From positions 1,674,001 to 1,738,000 of the forward strand of contig NZ_SGXM01000001.1 of the NCBI RefSeq assembly GCF_004217045.1: DNA of 64,000 bases, read 5' to 3'. Position 1 is the stretch's first letter; the number at the start of each line of letters is the position of its first letter. Under the pieces are notes generated by a model. The model was not told the origin of the DNA, did not search any database, and worked only from the letters and a program-made list of their open reading frames with translations. Of this stretch, positions 1 through 8,282 are shown piece after piece. Made by a program: the position numbers and the translations under genes. Source of the stretch: Cupriavidus agavae. GTDB lineage: Bacteria > Pseudomonadota > Gammaproteobacteria > Burkholderiales > Burkholderiaceae.

Positions 1-3000
1 CTGCCCACCGGCAGTTCCACCGTGAACGTGGCGCCCTCGCCGCGCCCCGGCGATGCCGCATGGACAGTGCCGCCGTGCAGCGTGACCAGTTCCCGTACCA
101 GCGACAGGCCGATCCCCAGCCCGCGCGGGCGGCCCGTAGGGGCGCCGTCCTGCCGGAACAGGTCGAAAATGAACGGCAGCGCCTGCTCGGCGATGCCTTG
201 CCCGGTATCCCGCACCGTAAAGCGCGCCATGTCGCCGTGGGTCTCCAGCAGGACCGTGACCTCCCCGCCCTCGGCGGTGAACTTCAGCGCGTTGCTCAGC
301 AGGTTCCACGCCACCTGTTCGATGCGCGTCACATCCGCGTGGATCCACAGCGGCGCCTGCGGCAGGTTCACCGTCAGCGTGGTGCGCTGCGCGCGCGCCT
401 CGTCGCGCACGGCGTCGGAGACCTGCCGGACCACTTCCACCAGATCCACGGGCTGGCGCGTGATCGACAGCTTGCCGGTGCGTACGCGCGACATATCGAG
501 CAGATCGTCGATGATCTGCGCCTGGCTCAGCACAGTGCGGCGGATGGTGTCGGTGGCACGCGCGATCAGCGGGTTCTGGCGCGCCTCGGCCGAGCGCGAG
601 ATCAGCTCGCTGCTGGCGCTGATCAGGTTCAGCGGGTGTTTGAGTTCATGCGACGCCACGGCCAGGAATTCATCGCGCTGCGCGTTGTCGTGGCCATGCC
701 GCCAGCCCGACTCGTAGCGGGGCGCGCCCGGCGTCAGCACCTCGTCCAGGTCGCGTGCGATCTTGGCAAACCCGGACACGCCGCCCTCATCGAGCCGCGA
801 CAGCACGCCGCTGGAGCGGAACCGCGAGCCATCCTTGCGCAAGTGCCAGCGGTCTTCCTCCACGCGGCCGAACTTGCGGGCGCGCGTCATTTCCTCGGCC
901 GGCACCTTGCGGGCCCGGTCCTCGGGCGTGAACAGCATCTCGGCCGGCTGGCCCAGCATTTCCTTCTCTTCGTAGCCGAAGATGCGCTCGGCGCCGTGGT
1001 TCCAGCTGGTCACGTGGCCATCGTCGTCGAACGTGATGATGGCGTAGTCGCGCGTGCTCTCGGCCACGATGCGCATGCGGCGCTCGCCTTCGCGCAGCCG
1101 CTCCTCGGCCGACATGCGCGACGTGATGTCGATGAACGACAGCACCGCGCCGTCGATACGGTCCTCGGTGGTGCGGTAAGGCAGGAAGCGCGCCAGGTAC
1201 CAGTGGCCATCGGCGCTGCGCACCTCGCGCTCGATCAGCCGCAGCGAATCGAAGGCGTCGGTGGCATCGTCGGCCAGCTTGTCGTAGTCGAGCCGGTGCG
1301 TGATGTCCAGCAGCGAGCGGCCGATGTCCGACGGGATGATGCTGAAGACGTCCGTGGCGCGCGGCGTATAGCGCTTGATGCGCATGGTGCGGTCAACGAA
1401 AATCGTGCCGATATCGTTGGCCGTGATCAGGTTGTGCAGGTCGTCGTTGATCTTTGAGGTTTCCTCGACCTTCGACTTCAGCTCGGCATTGACCGTGGTC
1501 AACTCCTCGTTGATCGACTGCAGTTCTTCCTTGCTGGTTTCGAGTTCCTCGGTGGCCGAACGCAGTTCCTCGTTCATGGCCTGCAATTCCTCGTTCGACG
1601 CCTTCAGTTCCTCGGTGGACGTCTCCGACTGCTCGATCGTCGCCTGCAGCTGCTCCTTGGTGCGCTGCAGCTCGCGTTCGAGCTGGCGCACCACGGGGTC
1701 GGGCATCGGCTTCTGCTGCACGTCGGCGTCCGCGCTCATGCTGTCCTCTACCTCGTCGAAGAGGATCAGCACGAAATCGGCATTTGCCTCGGCGTCATGC
1801 ACCGGCCGCGCGATCATGTTGACGAAGAAGCGGCGCCCTTCGCGCGTCAGTTGCACGCGGCGCGCCTCCACGCTGTGGTTGGCCTGCAGCGCCTGGAAGA
1901 TGGCGGTGCGCAGTTCCAGCCGCAGTTCGGGCCGCACGGCCGCGATGATGTTGTGCGAAGGCTCGCCGCCCGCGTACTGCAGGAAGCGCCCGGCCCGGTC
2001 CGAGAGGTGCACGATGTCCGATTCGCGGCTCACCAGCACGCTGGGCGGCGCGTATTGCTCCACCACCCGCTGGTGGAGGTCGCCGAACGAGAACTTGCGC
2101 CGGCCCGGCTGGGTCATGACCGTCAGCGGCAGCCGCGCGCTCTGCATCGTCGCCGTCATCGGCACCGGCGCGTCGCTGCGTACCGCCACGTTGGCGCGGT
2201 AGATACGCGCCTTCTTGTCCACCACGGTGAACAGGCCACCCACGCTGTCGGCCGCCTCGGAGCTACCCAGGAACAGGAAGCCGCCCGGCCGCAGCGCGAA
2301 GTGGAACGTGCGCAGCACGTCGTGCTGGGCGTCGCGGTCCAGGTAGATCAGCAGGTTGCGGCAGCAGATCATGTCGAGCCGCGAGAACGGGGGATCGCGC
2401 AGCAGGTTGTGCAGCGCGAACAGCACGTGTTCGCGCAACTCCTTCTTCACGCGATAGTGGGCGGCATCCTTGACCAGGAAATGGCGCGCCCGGCCCGGCT
2501 CCACGTCCGCCAGGATCGATTCGGGATACAGCCCGGTGCGGGCGTAGGTGATGGCCCGCTCGTCGATATCGGTGGCGAAGACCTGGAACGGCACGCCTTC
2601 GGCACTGCGCGACGACGCATCCTGCAGCAGCATCGCCACCGAGTAGGCTTCCTCGCCCGTGGCGCAGCCGGCGGACCAGATCCGGATCGGCTCGCTGGCC
2701 GGGCGCTGGTCGAGCAGTTGCGGGATCACCTCGGACTGCAGCGCGTCGAACGCCTCGCGGTCGCGGAAGAAGTTGGTCACGCTGATCAGCATGTCCTGCA
2801 GCAACTGCGGCGTCTCCTCGGGATGCTCGTGGAGGAAATCGCGGTACTCAGCCAGTTCGGCCAGCCCATTGACCTGCATGCGGCGCTCGATGCGGCGCAG
2901 CACCGTGGCGCGCTTGTACTGCCGGAAGTCATGCGAGGTGCGCGTGCGCAGGATGACCATGATCTCGCGCAGCACCCGCTCGTTGACCGTGGCCAGTTCC

Positions 3001-3596
3001 TCGTCGGTCTCGTGCAGCGCCTCGGTCGCGCCGCGCATGCGCTGGACGTTCGACCACATCTCCATCAGCTTCTGCGGCATTTCGGACACCGGCATCACGA
3101 AATCCACCTGCCCGGTACCGATCGCCGCGCGTGGCATGCTGGACACCCCGGCATCCTCGGGATGCTGAGCCATGACGATACCGCCCAGTTCCTTGATCCG
3201 GGTGATGCCCACGGCCCCATCGGAGGCGGCGCCCGACAGCACGATGGCCACGGCACGCTCGCGGTGCGCCTCGGCCAGCGAGCGGAAGAACAGGTCGATG
3301 GCCGCCCGGCGATCGTCGCGCGAGGCCAGGGGCTGCACCCGGAGAATGCTGTCGACCATCGTCAGCACCTTCGACGGCGCAATCAGATAGACATGGTTGG
3401 CTTCGACCGGCACGGCGTCCGTCACCTGGATCACCGGCATCGACGTCACGCCACCCAGGATCTCCGGCAGCAGGCTCTCGTGGTCTGGCGAAAGATGCAC
3501 CACGATCACATAGGCGGCGCCGGTCCGCGCGGGCAGCGTCTCGAAAAACGTCTTGAGCGCCTCCACCCCACCGGCAGACGCGCCAATGCCCACCAC
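1..3596 (-). CDS. CheB-CheR-PAS hybrid sensor histidine kinase (3' end cut by window)
   Basis: This is a multidomain signalling protein of which about 1198 residues lie in the window. In order it has: a CheB-type methylesterase domain (GASAGG serine at the very N-terminus, a VVHLSPDH histidine, and LSGAASDGA with the aspartate); a CheR methyltransferase with the SAM motif WSAGCATGEEA near residue 307; a PAS-like segment; a long Glu-rich coiled coil (repeated EELxS/EELxT); two PAS domains; a HisKA H-box (ASHELKHPL, near residue 982); and an HATPase domain reaching the window edge. A receiver domain may follow outside. The start is uncertain. The open frame only allows GTG at 3596 or 3593, both without a ribosome site. 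ATG 3645 gives a natural-looking leader but is one base out of frame (see findings). The architecture is a clear family match; the signal sensed is unknown. Confidence 0.9.
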   Translation of the reverse strand, partial: MVGIGASAGGVEALKTFFETLPARTGAAYVIVVHLSPDHESLLPEILGGVTSMPVIQVTDAVPVEANHVYLIAPSKVLTMVDSILRVQPLASRDDRRAAIDLFFRSLAEAHRERAVAIVLSGAASDGAVGITRIKELGGIVMAQHPEDAGVSSMPRAAIGTGQVDFVMPVSEMPQKLMEMWSNVQRMRGATEALHETDEELATVNERVLREIMVILRTRTSHDFRQYKRATVLRRIERRMQVNGLAELAEYRDFLHEHPEETPQLLQDMLISVTNFFRDREAFDALQSEVIPQLLDQRPASEPIRIWSAGCATGEEAYSVAMLLQDASSRSAEGVPFQVFATDIDERAITYARTGLYPESILADVEPGRARHFLVKDAAHYRVKKELREHVLFALHNLLRDPPFSRLDMICCRNLLIYLDRDAQHDVLRTFHFALRPGGFLFLGSSEAADSVGGLFTVVDKKARIYRANVAVRSDAPVPMTATMQSARLPLTVMTQPGRRKFSFGDLHQRVVEQYAPPSVLVSRESDIVHLSDRAGRFLQYAGGEPSHNIIAAVRPELRLELRTAIFQALQANHSVEARRVQLTREGRRFFVNMIARPVHDAEANADFVLILFDEVEDSMSADADVQQKPMPDPVVRQLERELQRTKEQLQATIEQSETSTEELKASNEELQAMNEELRSATEELETSKEELQSINEELTTVNAELKSKVEETSKINDDLHNLITANDIGTIFVDRTMRIKRYTPRATDVFSIIPSDIGRSLLDITHRLDYDKLADDATDAFDSLRLIEREVRSADGHWYLARFLPYRTTEDRIDGAVLSFIDITSRMSAEERLREGERRMRIVAESTRDYAIITFDDDGHVTSWNHGAERIFGYEEKEMLGQPAEMLFTPEDRARKVPAEEMTRARKFGRVEEDRWHLRKDGSRFRSSGVLSRLDEGGVSGFAKIARDLDEVLTPGAPRYESGWRHGHDNAQRDEFLAVASHELKHPLNLISASSELISRSAEARQNPLIARATDTIRRTVLSQAQIIDDLLDMSRVRTGKLSITRQPVDLVEVVRQVSDAVRDEARAQRTTLTVNLPQAPLWIHADVTRIEQVAWNLLSNALKFTAEGGEVTVLLETHGDMARFTVRDTGQGIAEQALPFIFDLFRQDGAPTGRPRGLGIGLSLVRELVTLHGGTVHAASPGRGEGATFTVELPVG

Positions 3597-3967
3597 CGGA
3601 AAGTTGAGTTGGCTCGGGATGGATTTCACCTGCGTGCTGACCATTGGCGTTCGGACGACCGGGAATAGGAGAGCCTGCATATTACTACGCAGGATGTCTG
3701 CCGGCGCCGCACCCGGACTGACCACGACCGTGTGGCGCAGGCAAAAAAAAGCCGCTCCGGAGAGCGGGAGATGAAACAAATAGCCTGCGGCGCGAACCTC
3801 TGCAGGTGCAGCGACTGTATGGCCGCCGACTCATCCCATGTCCGTACGTAATGCATGAATTACGGACATTAAATTCGGACAGTCAAACCCGTCCGGCCGG
3901 TCCATTCTGGTTATAGTGACCACAGAGTCTGACGGTCGCGCTGCCGCGTTGCCGGCGCGGAGGAAGC
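3597..3967. other. Intergenic region with terminator and dyads, no gene seen
   Basis: I see no convincing protein-coding gene between the kinase and the 74-aa gene. The stretch holds the out-of-frame leader of the kinase (3597-3645), a minus-strand intrinsic terminator (3743-3767) with no obvious upstream gene, and an inverted repeat with 7-bp arms GTCCGTA (3840-3846) and TACGGAC (3861-3867). CGGACA is also directly repeated at 3863 and 3876. The combination could be an orphan small RNA or a leader; see findings. Confidence 0.5.
3743..3767 (-). terminator. Rho-independent terminator, minus strand
   Basis: Stem CCGCTC (3752-3757) / GAGCGG (3762-3767) with loop CGGA. On the minus strand it is followed by eight U (A-run 3743-3750 on the plus strand). 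No minus-strand gene lies immediately to the right, so what it terminates is unclear. Confidence 0.65.
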
Positions 3968-4192
3968 ATGCAAAAAGGAAAGATGTTGCGCGATCTGATC
4001 GTCCTCGACCGGTACATCGCCGAGCGCGAAGCGGAACTGCGCCGTACGGAAATCGCCGCCCGGCAAGTGGCGCATCCGGCTGGGACCCCACCGCCGGCCG
4101 AGCCGCCCGAGGTGGCGGCATTGCGCCGGACTATCTACGTGCTGAGGGCGCGGCGCGACACGCTGAACGGGCAGGTCAAGCGCGTGGCCTGA
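3968..4192 (+). CDS. Small hypothetical protein, 74 aa
   Basis: Short charged protein, rich in Arg and Glu. It has two helical-looking segments (about residues 5-35 and 48-74) separated by a Pro/Ala-rich linker. There is no signal peptide, membrane segment or cysteine. A good ribosome site (GGAGGAA, 3959-3965) lies just upstream of ATG 3968, which is the main reason to accept it as real. I do not recognise the family. It might be a small helical, perhaps coiled-coil, protein. It stands alone between the sensor kinase and the convergent 81-aa gene. Confidence 0.5.
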   Translation: MQKGKMLRDLIVLDRYIAEREAELRRTEIAARQVAHPAGTPPPAEPPEVAALRRTIYVLRARRDTLNGQVKRVA

Positions 4193-4226
4193 AGCGATTC
4201 GCTACCCCTGTCCTGCCCTCCACGCA

Positions 4227-4472
4227 TCACTTGCCGGTCTTTGGCGCAGGCTGGTCAGACGTTCCGCCTGACGCCTTGCCCTGGTGCTGCTTGCCGGGAT
4301 CTTCGTTCTTGAAGCCACCGTAGCTGCTCTGGCCCGGATCGGCGCTCCGGCTCTTGATCTCGCCGGCGTCGCGGTCCTCCCGCACGCCCGGATTGCTCGT
4401 CTCCTGCTTCTCCTGCTTCTCCTGCCTGCCGGAATTCCCTGCCTTGCCGTGGGTGTCGTGGCGATTCGTCAT
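4227..4472 (-). CDS. Hydrophilic low-complexity protein, 81 aa
   Basis: Highly hydrophilic protein, almost free of hydrophobic residues and rich in Gly, Lys, Gln, Asp and Ser, with a central SSYGGF patch. It looks intrinsically disordered, as many small stress-induced proteins do. The start ATG 4472 follows AAGGAG at a good distance; the open frame extends further upstream, but that part is out of character. A 9-bp unit (ctcctgctt on the plus strand, about 4400-4425) is repeated and encodes the EKQEKQE stretch. It is divergent from the DUF4142 gene. The stress role is inferred only from composition and neighbours. Confidence 0.6.
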   Translation of the reverse strand: MTNRHDTHGKAGNSGRQEKQEKQETSNPGVREDRDAGEIKSRSADPGQSSYGGFKNEDPGKQHQGKASGGTSDQPAPKTGK

Positions 4473-4607
4473 GACGGTCTCCTTGGAGTTGGTATCCCGC
4501 AGTGCCGCAAGGCGTATGCCAGCCCCCCCCCCGGAACGCCACCAGCCAGCGCCGGCGGTCGGCACAAGGCTTGCATCGAAGCGGTGACTTTGCCAAGGAG
4601 TCCAGCG

Positions 4608-5168
4608 ATGCAACCCGTCCGCTTCCTACCCGCTGTCGTCGGCCTCGCGCTGGCGCTGATGTCGACCACGATCTACCTCGCCACCCCCGACGCGGCACCG
4701 CTGTCGGACAAGCCCGGCACCGCGCTGGCCGGCGACGCCGACGTGATGTTCCTGCGCAAGGCCGCTCAGGCTGGCGCGCTCGAGATCGAGGCCAGCCGCA
4801 TGGCCGAGAAGAAGGCCAGCAGCGCCGCCGTCAAACAGTTCGCCGCGCAGATGATCAAGGACCACAGCGCCGCCTCGGCAAAGATGGAACCGCTGGCCAA
4901 ACGGCTTGGCGTGCAGTTGCCCGCGTCGCCGCCGGAAGTCCAGAAGCAGGAACTGGCGCAAATGAACACGTTGAACGGCGCGGCATTCGACCAGGCCTAC
5001 GCGCAGAAGATCGGCGTGGAAGCTCACGAGGAGGCTGTCAGCCTGTTCCGCGAGGCGGCCAAGGACACCAAGGATGATGGCGTCCAGGCATTCGCGCGCG
5101 ACACGCTGCCCACGCTGCAGCACCACCTCGACATGGCGAAAAAGATGGCCGGACAGGTAAGAAAGTAA
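4608..5168 (+). CDS. DUF4142 (ferritin-like fold) exported protein
   Basis: 186-aa protein with an N-terminal hydrophobic segment (residues 5-27), suggesting export or an anchor. A DUF4142 domain follows (about residues 42-183): ADVMFLRKAAQAG, then IEASRMAEKKA, QFAAQMIKDH and HLDMAKKMAG. DUF4142 proteins are all-helical, ferritin-like, periplasmic and of unknown function; in several bacteria they are stress-linked. The start ATG 4608 is preceded by AAGGAG (4595-4600). In-frame codons upstream of it overlap the promoter of the divergent gene and are not used here. It is followed by a hemerythrin-domain gene on the same strand, suggesting a small stress cluster. Confidence 0.85.
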   Translation: MQPVRFLPAVVGLALALMSTTIYLATPDAAPLSDKPGTALAGDADVMFLRKAAQAGALEIEASRMAEKKASSAAVKQFAAQMIKDHSAASAKMEPLAKRLGVQLPASPPEVQKQELAQMNTLNGAAFDQAYAQKIGVEAHEEAVSLFREAAKDTKDDGVQAFARDTLPTLQHHLDMAKKMAGQVRK

Positions 5169-5314
5169 GTCGAAAACTTGCCAGAGGACCGGCGGTCATG
5201 GGCTGGTGTGCCGTAACCGCAATGGAATGGGTTTTGCATCGGGTTCCCGCAGCGCCCGGCCCGTCCCGGCGGGCGCCATAACTTCCATCCCCACACAGCA
5301 AGAAAGACGACATC

Positions 5315-5779
5315 ATGGACAAATCCAAAGTACCCGTGGACCAGCGCGCCGCGCTGTCGCTCCTGCTCGATGACCATCGTGCGCTCAAGAAGCTGTTCAA
5401 GCAGTTCCAGGATGCGAAGGACGACAGCCAGAAGGCGTCGATCGCCGCCGAGACCTGCCACCAGCTGACCGTCCACGCGCAGATCGAGGAAGAGATCTTC
5501 TACCCGTCGCTGCGCGGCGTCAGCGACAAGCTCGATGACATGCTCGACGAGGCCAACGTGGAGCATGCCGTGGCCAAGGAACTGATCGCGAAGATCGAGT
5601 CCGGCGACAAGGAAATGCTCGAAGCCCACTACACGGTGCTGTCCGAATACGTGGGCCACCACGTCGAGGAGGAAGAGAACGAATTGTTCCAGGCCGTGAT
5701 CAAGGCCAAGGTCGACCTGACCGAGGTGGCGCAGCAGATGGAAGGCCGCAAGGCCGAGCTGATAGGCCAGCCGGCCTGA
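5315..5779 (+). CDS. Hemerythrin HHE-domain protein
   Basis: 154-aa cytoplasmic four-helix protein of the hemerythrin HHE cation-binding family. Metal-ligand candidates are H20 in LLDDHRAL, a histidine plus glutamates in VHAQIEEEIFYP, a histidine in EHAVAKELI, and HH plus EEEE in YVGHHVEEEENELF. Such proteins bind a di-iron centre and are linked to O2, NO or peroxide sensing and iron-sulfur protection; the exact role here is unknown. Start ATG 5315 follows an AAGAAAGA stretch. It lies 146 bp after the DUF4142 gene and is followed by a strong hairpin, so it probably ends a transcript. Confidence 0.9.
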   Translation: MDKSKVPVDQRAALSLLLDDHRALKKLFKQFQDAKDDSQKASIAAETCHQLTVHAQIEEEIFYPSLRGVSDKLDDMLDEANVEHAVAKELIAKIESGDKEMLEAHYTVLSEYVGHHVEEEENELFQAVIKAKVDLTEVAQQMEGRKAELIGQPA

Positions 5780-5801
5780 CGCAGCCTCGACACTTTCCCG
5801 G

Positions 5802-5838
5802 CGCGGCGCACGTGCGGCAAGCCCGCGCGTGCGCCGCG
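5802..5838 (+). terminator. Long GC-rich hairpin after hemerythrin gene
   Basis: Arms CGCGGCGCACG (5802-5812) and CGTGCGCCGCG (5828-5838) are perfectly complementary over 11 bp, with a further short inner stem. There is no strong U-tract, so it is either a Rho-assisted terminator or an mRNA-stabilising hairpin. Confidence 0.5.
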
Positions 5839-5949
5839 TTCGTGTCAGACACTGTGTTGTCCGTAGCCGCTCACATCCCTGAATCCTCTCGCTAGAATGC
5901 ACGCCACTGCGGTATTGCCCGCTTTTTGACATGCAGGTCGGGAGGCCAA

Positions 5950-6510
5950 ATGAACCGGAAAATTCTGATTGGCGTGATCGCCATCGTCGCGGTCGTCGTG
6001 GTGACGAGCTACGCCAGCCCCTACTGGACCATCTACCAGATGCGGGGCGCGATCGAGAAACACGACGCCGAAACGTTCTCGAAGTACGTTGACTACGCGG
6101 CGCTGCGCGAGAACCTCAAGGCGCAGCTCGCGCCGGGCAGCAAGGACGCGCCGAAGGACCATACGCTCGCCGGTCTCGGCCAGATGATCGGCGGCGCGGT
6201 GGCCGACAAGGTCGTGGACGTCATGGTCACGCCCGAAGGCGTCATGGCACTGATGTCCGGTGAAAAGCCCGGCCCGCAGATCGCCCGCCGCAAATCACAG
6301 ACCGCTCCGGCCGCCGCACCCGACGCCGCAGCCAAACAGGAGGCCGCCAGGGACGCCGTGAAGTACAGCGTGTCGTATCGCGGCTGGAGCCTGGTCCAGG
6401 CCAGCGCGATGCGCGACAACGGCCAGCCAATCATCGTCGATCTGCGCCGCCACGGCCTCTGGTCGTGGAAGGTGGCCGGCGCCCGGATTCCGGGATTGTC
6501 CAGCCACTGA
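5950..6510 (+). CDS. DUF2939-like membrane-anchored protein
   Basis: 186-aa protein with one N-terminal membrane helix (residues 5-22, a Val/Ile run). The rest, largely polar, should face the periplasm. The segment SYASPYWTIYQMRGAIEKHDAETFSKYVDYAALRENLK (read in pieces across residues 20-57) matches the pattern of the DUF2939 family: an anchor followed by 'YW..Y....A....D...L..yVDf..lR..lk'. Function is unknown. The start ATG 5950 is chosen because GGGAGG lies just upstream; an earlier in-frame ATG at 5926 lacks this. It converges on the DsbA-fold gene. Confidence 0.8.
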   Translation: MNRKILIGVIAIVAVVVVTSYASPYWTIYQMRGAIEKHDAETFSKYVDYAALRENLKAQLAPGSKDAPKDHTLAGLGQMIGGAVADKVVDVMVTPEGVMALMSGEKPGPQIARRKSQTAPAAAPDAAAKQEAARDAVKYSVSYRGWSLVQASAMRDNGQPIIVDLRRHGLWSWKVAGARIPGLSSH

Positions 6511-6525
6511 ACGCCGGGGGCCGCG

Positions 6526-7053
6526 CTACCGCTTGCCGGACATCTGTTCGAGCGTCTCCAGCAGCGGCACGTCGTCCGGCTCCCCGTCGTAGCGCGTACC
6601 GTTCAGGTAGAGCGCCGGCGTGCCATTGACGCCGCTGCGCACGCCACCCGCAAAGTCCGCCCGTACCTTGCGCGCGAAAGCCCCGCCGAACGCCCGCTCC
6701 ACGAGATCCTGCGGCACGCCCAGATCCTGGGCGTAGCGCGCGAGATCGTCGTCATCGAGCGCGTCCTGATGCTCGAACAGCCGGTCATGCATCGGCCAGA
6801 ACTTTCCCGCCGCCGCAGCCGCCTCGCTCATCAGCGCGGCCGCACCGGCATGCGGATGCATGTCGACCAGCGGGAAATGGCGGTAGACCACGCACAGACG
6901 ATCCCCCAGCGCCTGCTGCAGGCGCTGGATGATCGGATACATCCGCCCGCAGAACGGGCACTCGAAATCGCCATACTCCACCAGCACCAACGGCGCATCG
7001 AGACGGCCCTGGTGATGGTCTTCGGCAGTCACCGGCACGACGAGATGGCTCAT
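6526..7053 (-). CDS. DsbA-fold thiol oxidoreductase (CPFC)
   Basis: 175-aa protein of the thioredoxin-like DsbA family. It has a CPFC redox motif at about residues 33-36 (GDFECPFCGRMYP) and a cis-proline in the NGTPALYLNG loop near residue 146. There is no signal peptide, so it should act in the cytoplasm, where such proteins usually reduce or isomerise disulfides. Its ATG overlaps the TGA of the upstream peroxiredoxin (ATGA, 7050-7053), showing tight translational coupling. The pairing suggests it may serve the peroxiredoxin as reductant; that is inference. Length is typical for cytoplasmic family members. Confidence 0.88.
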   Translation of the reverse strand: MSHLVVPVTAEDHHQGRLDAPLVLVEYGDFECPFCGRMYPIIQRLQQALGDRLCVVYRHFPLVDMHPHAGAAALMSEAAAAAGKFWPMHDRLFEHQDALDDDDLARYAQDLGVPQDLVERAFGGAFARKVRADFAGGVRSGVNGTPALYLNGTRYDGEPDDVPLLETLEQMSGKR

Positions 7054-7574
7054 GACAGGTCTCCGGCAACAGCGGCCACGGCCCGCTTCGGCAGCCGGTC
7101 CAGCGCGGCCAGGATGCCATCGACGCCGGGGTTGATGGCCAGCGGCGACACGTAGCTCCAGCGCACGACTCCGTCGGCATCGATCACCACCAGCGCCCGC
7201 TCGGCCGTACCATCGCCGGCGCGGTACACGCCATACGCCCGCGCCACCGCGCCCTTCGGCTCGAAATCGGCCAGCAGCGGAAAATGCAGGTGGCGCTGTT
7301 CGGCAAAGGCCGTATGGCTCCAGACCGAATCGACCGAAATGCCGAGCAGCACCGCGCCATAGGCTTCCAGCTCGGCGCGCGCCGCGTTGAACAGGCTCAT
7401 TTCGTCCCCACAGACCGGACTCCAGTCGGCCGGATAGAACGCCAGCACCACCGGCCGCCCGCGCAACTCGCGCAGCGCGATGGTCTGGTCAGGGGTGGCA
7501 TGCAACGTGAAGTCGGGCGCGGTCGCACCCACGAGCGACGCGGAGGACGGTCGCGCCGAAACGGAATCTGGCAC
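7050..7574 (-). CDS. Peroxiredoxin (AhpC/TSA family, 1-Cys)
   Basis: 174-aa peroxiredoxin that reduces hydrogen peroxide or organic peroxides. The peroxidatic cysteine is C55 in FYPADWSPVCGDEM, matching the family pattern PxxxS/TxxC. C55 is the only cysteine in the protein, so it must be of the one-Cys type and needs an external thiol to recycle. GTG 7574 is the start, supported by AAGGAG in the preceding bases. It overlaps the DsbA-fold gene by 4 nt, forming a two-gene operon. No signal peptide. Confidence 0.9.
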   Translation of the reverse strand: MPDSVSARPSSASLVGATAPDFTLHATPDQTIALRELRGRPVVLAFYPADWSPVCGDEMSLFNAARAELEAYGAVLLGISVDSVWSHTAFAEQRHLHFPLLADFEPKGAVARAYGVYRAGDGTAERALVVIDADGVVRWSYVSPLAINPGVDGILAALDRLPKRAVAAVAGDLS

Positions 7575-7686
7575 CTAGGGCTCCTTGGACTGGCTGCGCG
7601 GCTCGAACGCCGCGCCTGAAGCCATTGTTGCCAAGGTGCCCGGAGAGGACTTGCGGGAGAACGGGAGCGATTTCGCATTCGACCCG

Positions 7687-8001
7687 TCAAAAAAACAAAA
7701 GCCCGGGAAGACCGCGATCTTCCGGGGTTCCGCCGCCATATACAGACGTATTGGCGGAAACGGTATCGAAATCTTCGGGCGGACCAACGAGTTGGCCGTC
7801 TTCGATCGCGCGATGGAGCGACTGCAGCGTACCGAGGAGCGAGTGGGTGACCCAGAAATCAGTCACCTCGTGCGACGCTTTGAGCATCTGCTCGCTGGGC
7901 AGATCTCCAGCCGAGAATCGGATCGCGGCGGCGCGACAACAGAGCCAACTCAACGCACCGGCGAAGTGATTGGATAGCGGAGTATTGATGCAACTGCTCA
8001 T
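7687..8001 (-). CDS. Hypothetical protein, 104 aa
   Basis: Small protein with a helical middle part (about residues 12-72) containing two adjacent cysteines (WLCCRAAA) and the segment HEVTDFWVTHSLLGTLQSLHRAIEDG. The C-terminus is Gly/Pro-rich and its last codons run into a terminator. I do not recognise the family. It is preferred over the overlapping plus-strand frames because those run through the terminator sequence and lack protein-like composition. ATG 8001 has only a weak ribosome site. No obvious operon partner. Confidence 0.5.
   Translation of the reverse strand: MSSCINTPLSNHFAGALSWLCCRAAAIRFSAGDLPSEQMLKASHEVTDFWVTHSLLGTLQSLHRAIEDGQLVGPPEDFDTVSANTSVYGGGTPEDRGLPGLLFF
7690..7726 (-). 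terminator. Intrinsic terminator, minus strand
   Basis: Inner stem GGAAGA/TCTTCC with an outer GC clamp (7702-7726), followed on the minus strand by a U-rich run (A-rich 7690-7700 on the plus strand). It overlaps the last codons of the 104-aa gene. Confidence 0.6.
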
Positions 8002-8160
8002 GCGCTATCTCGTTCTATCAGGCGGGTTGCTACCTTCCATGCGGTTCGCCGATCTGCAGGCTGGGTGAAGGTCTCAGGACGGCCAGTTTGAGTCATTCGC
8101 AGGCGGCCATGAATGACCGTTTCTGTTCGGATCAGTCGTTGATCGACGTTCTCAAGGGCA

Positions 8161-8188
8161 AAAAAAAACCACGTCCCGTAGGACGTGG
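8161..8188 (-). terminator. Intrinsic terminator of the autotransporter gene
   Basis: Perfect 8-bp stem CCACGTCC (8169-8176) / GGACGTGG (8181-8188), loop CGTA, followed on the minus strand by eight U (8161-8168). It lies 95 bp after the autotransporter stop codon. Confidence 0.8.
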
Positions 8189-8282
8189 CGGAACGTTCTA
8201 AGTACCGCCGATTTCTCGGCGTGGCATCGCTGCCCGCTACATTGAACGTGGGTAGTTCGAGAGTGATCGCATCAGCGCAGTC

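Noticed and set aside
60..3668. Long plus-strand open frames opposite the sensor kinase
   Set aside because: They are antisense shadows of a high-GC gene: His/Arg/Gln-rich, with no domains. The minus strand carries clear CheB, CheR, PAS and kinase motifs.
7585..7977. Plus-strand frame of 130 codons opposite the 104-aa gene
   Set aside because: It runs through the terminator hairpin and A-run, has no ribosome site, and its composition is less protein-like than the minus-strand frame.
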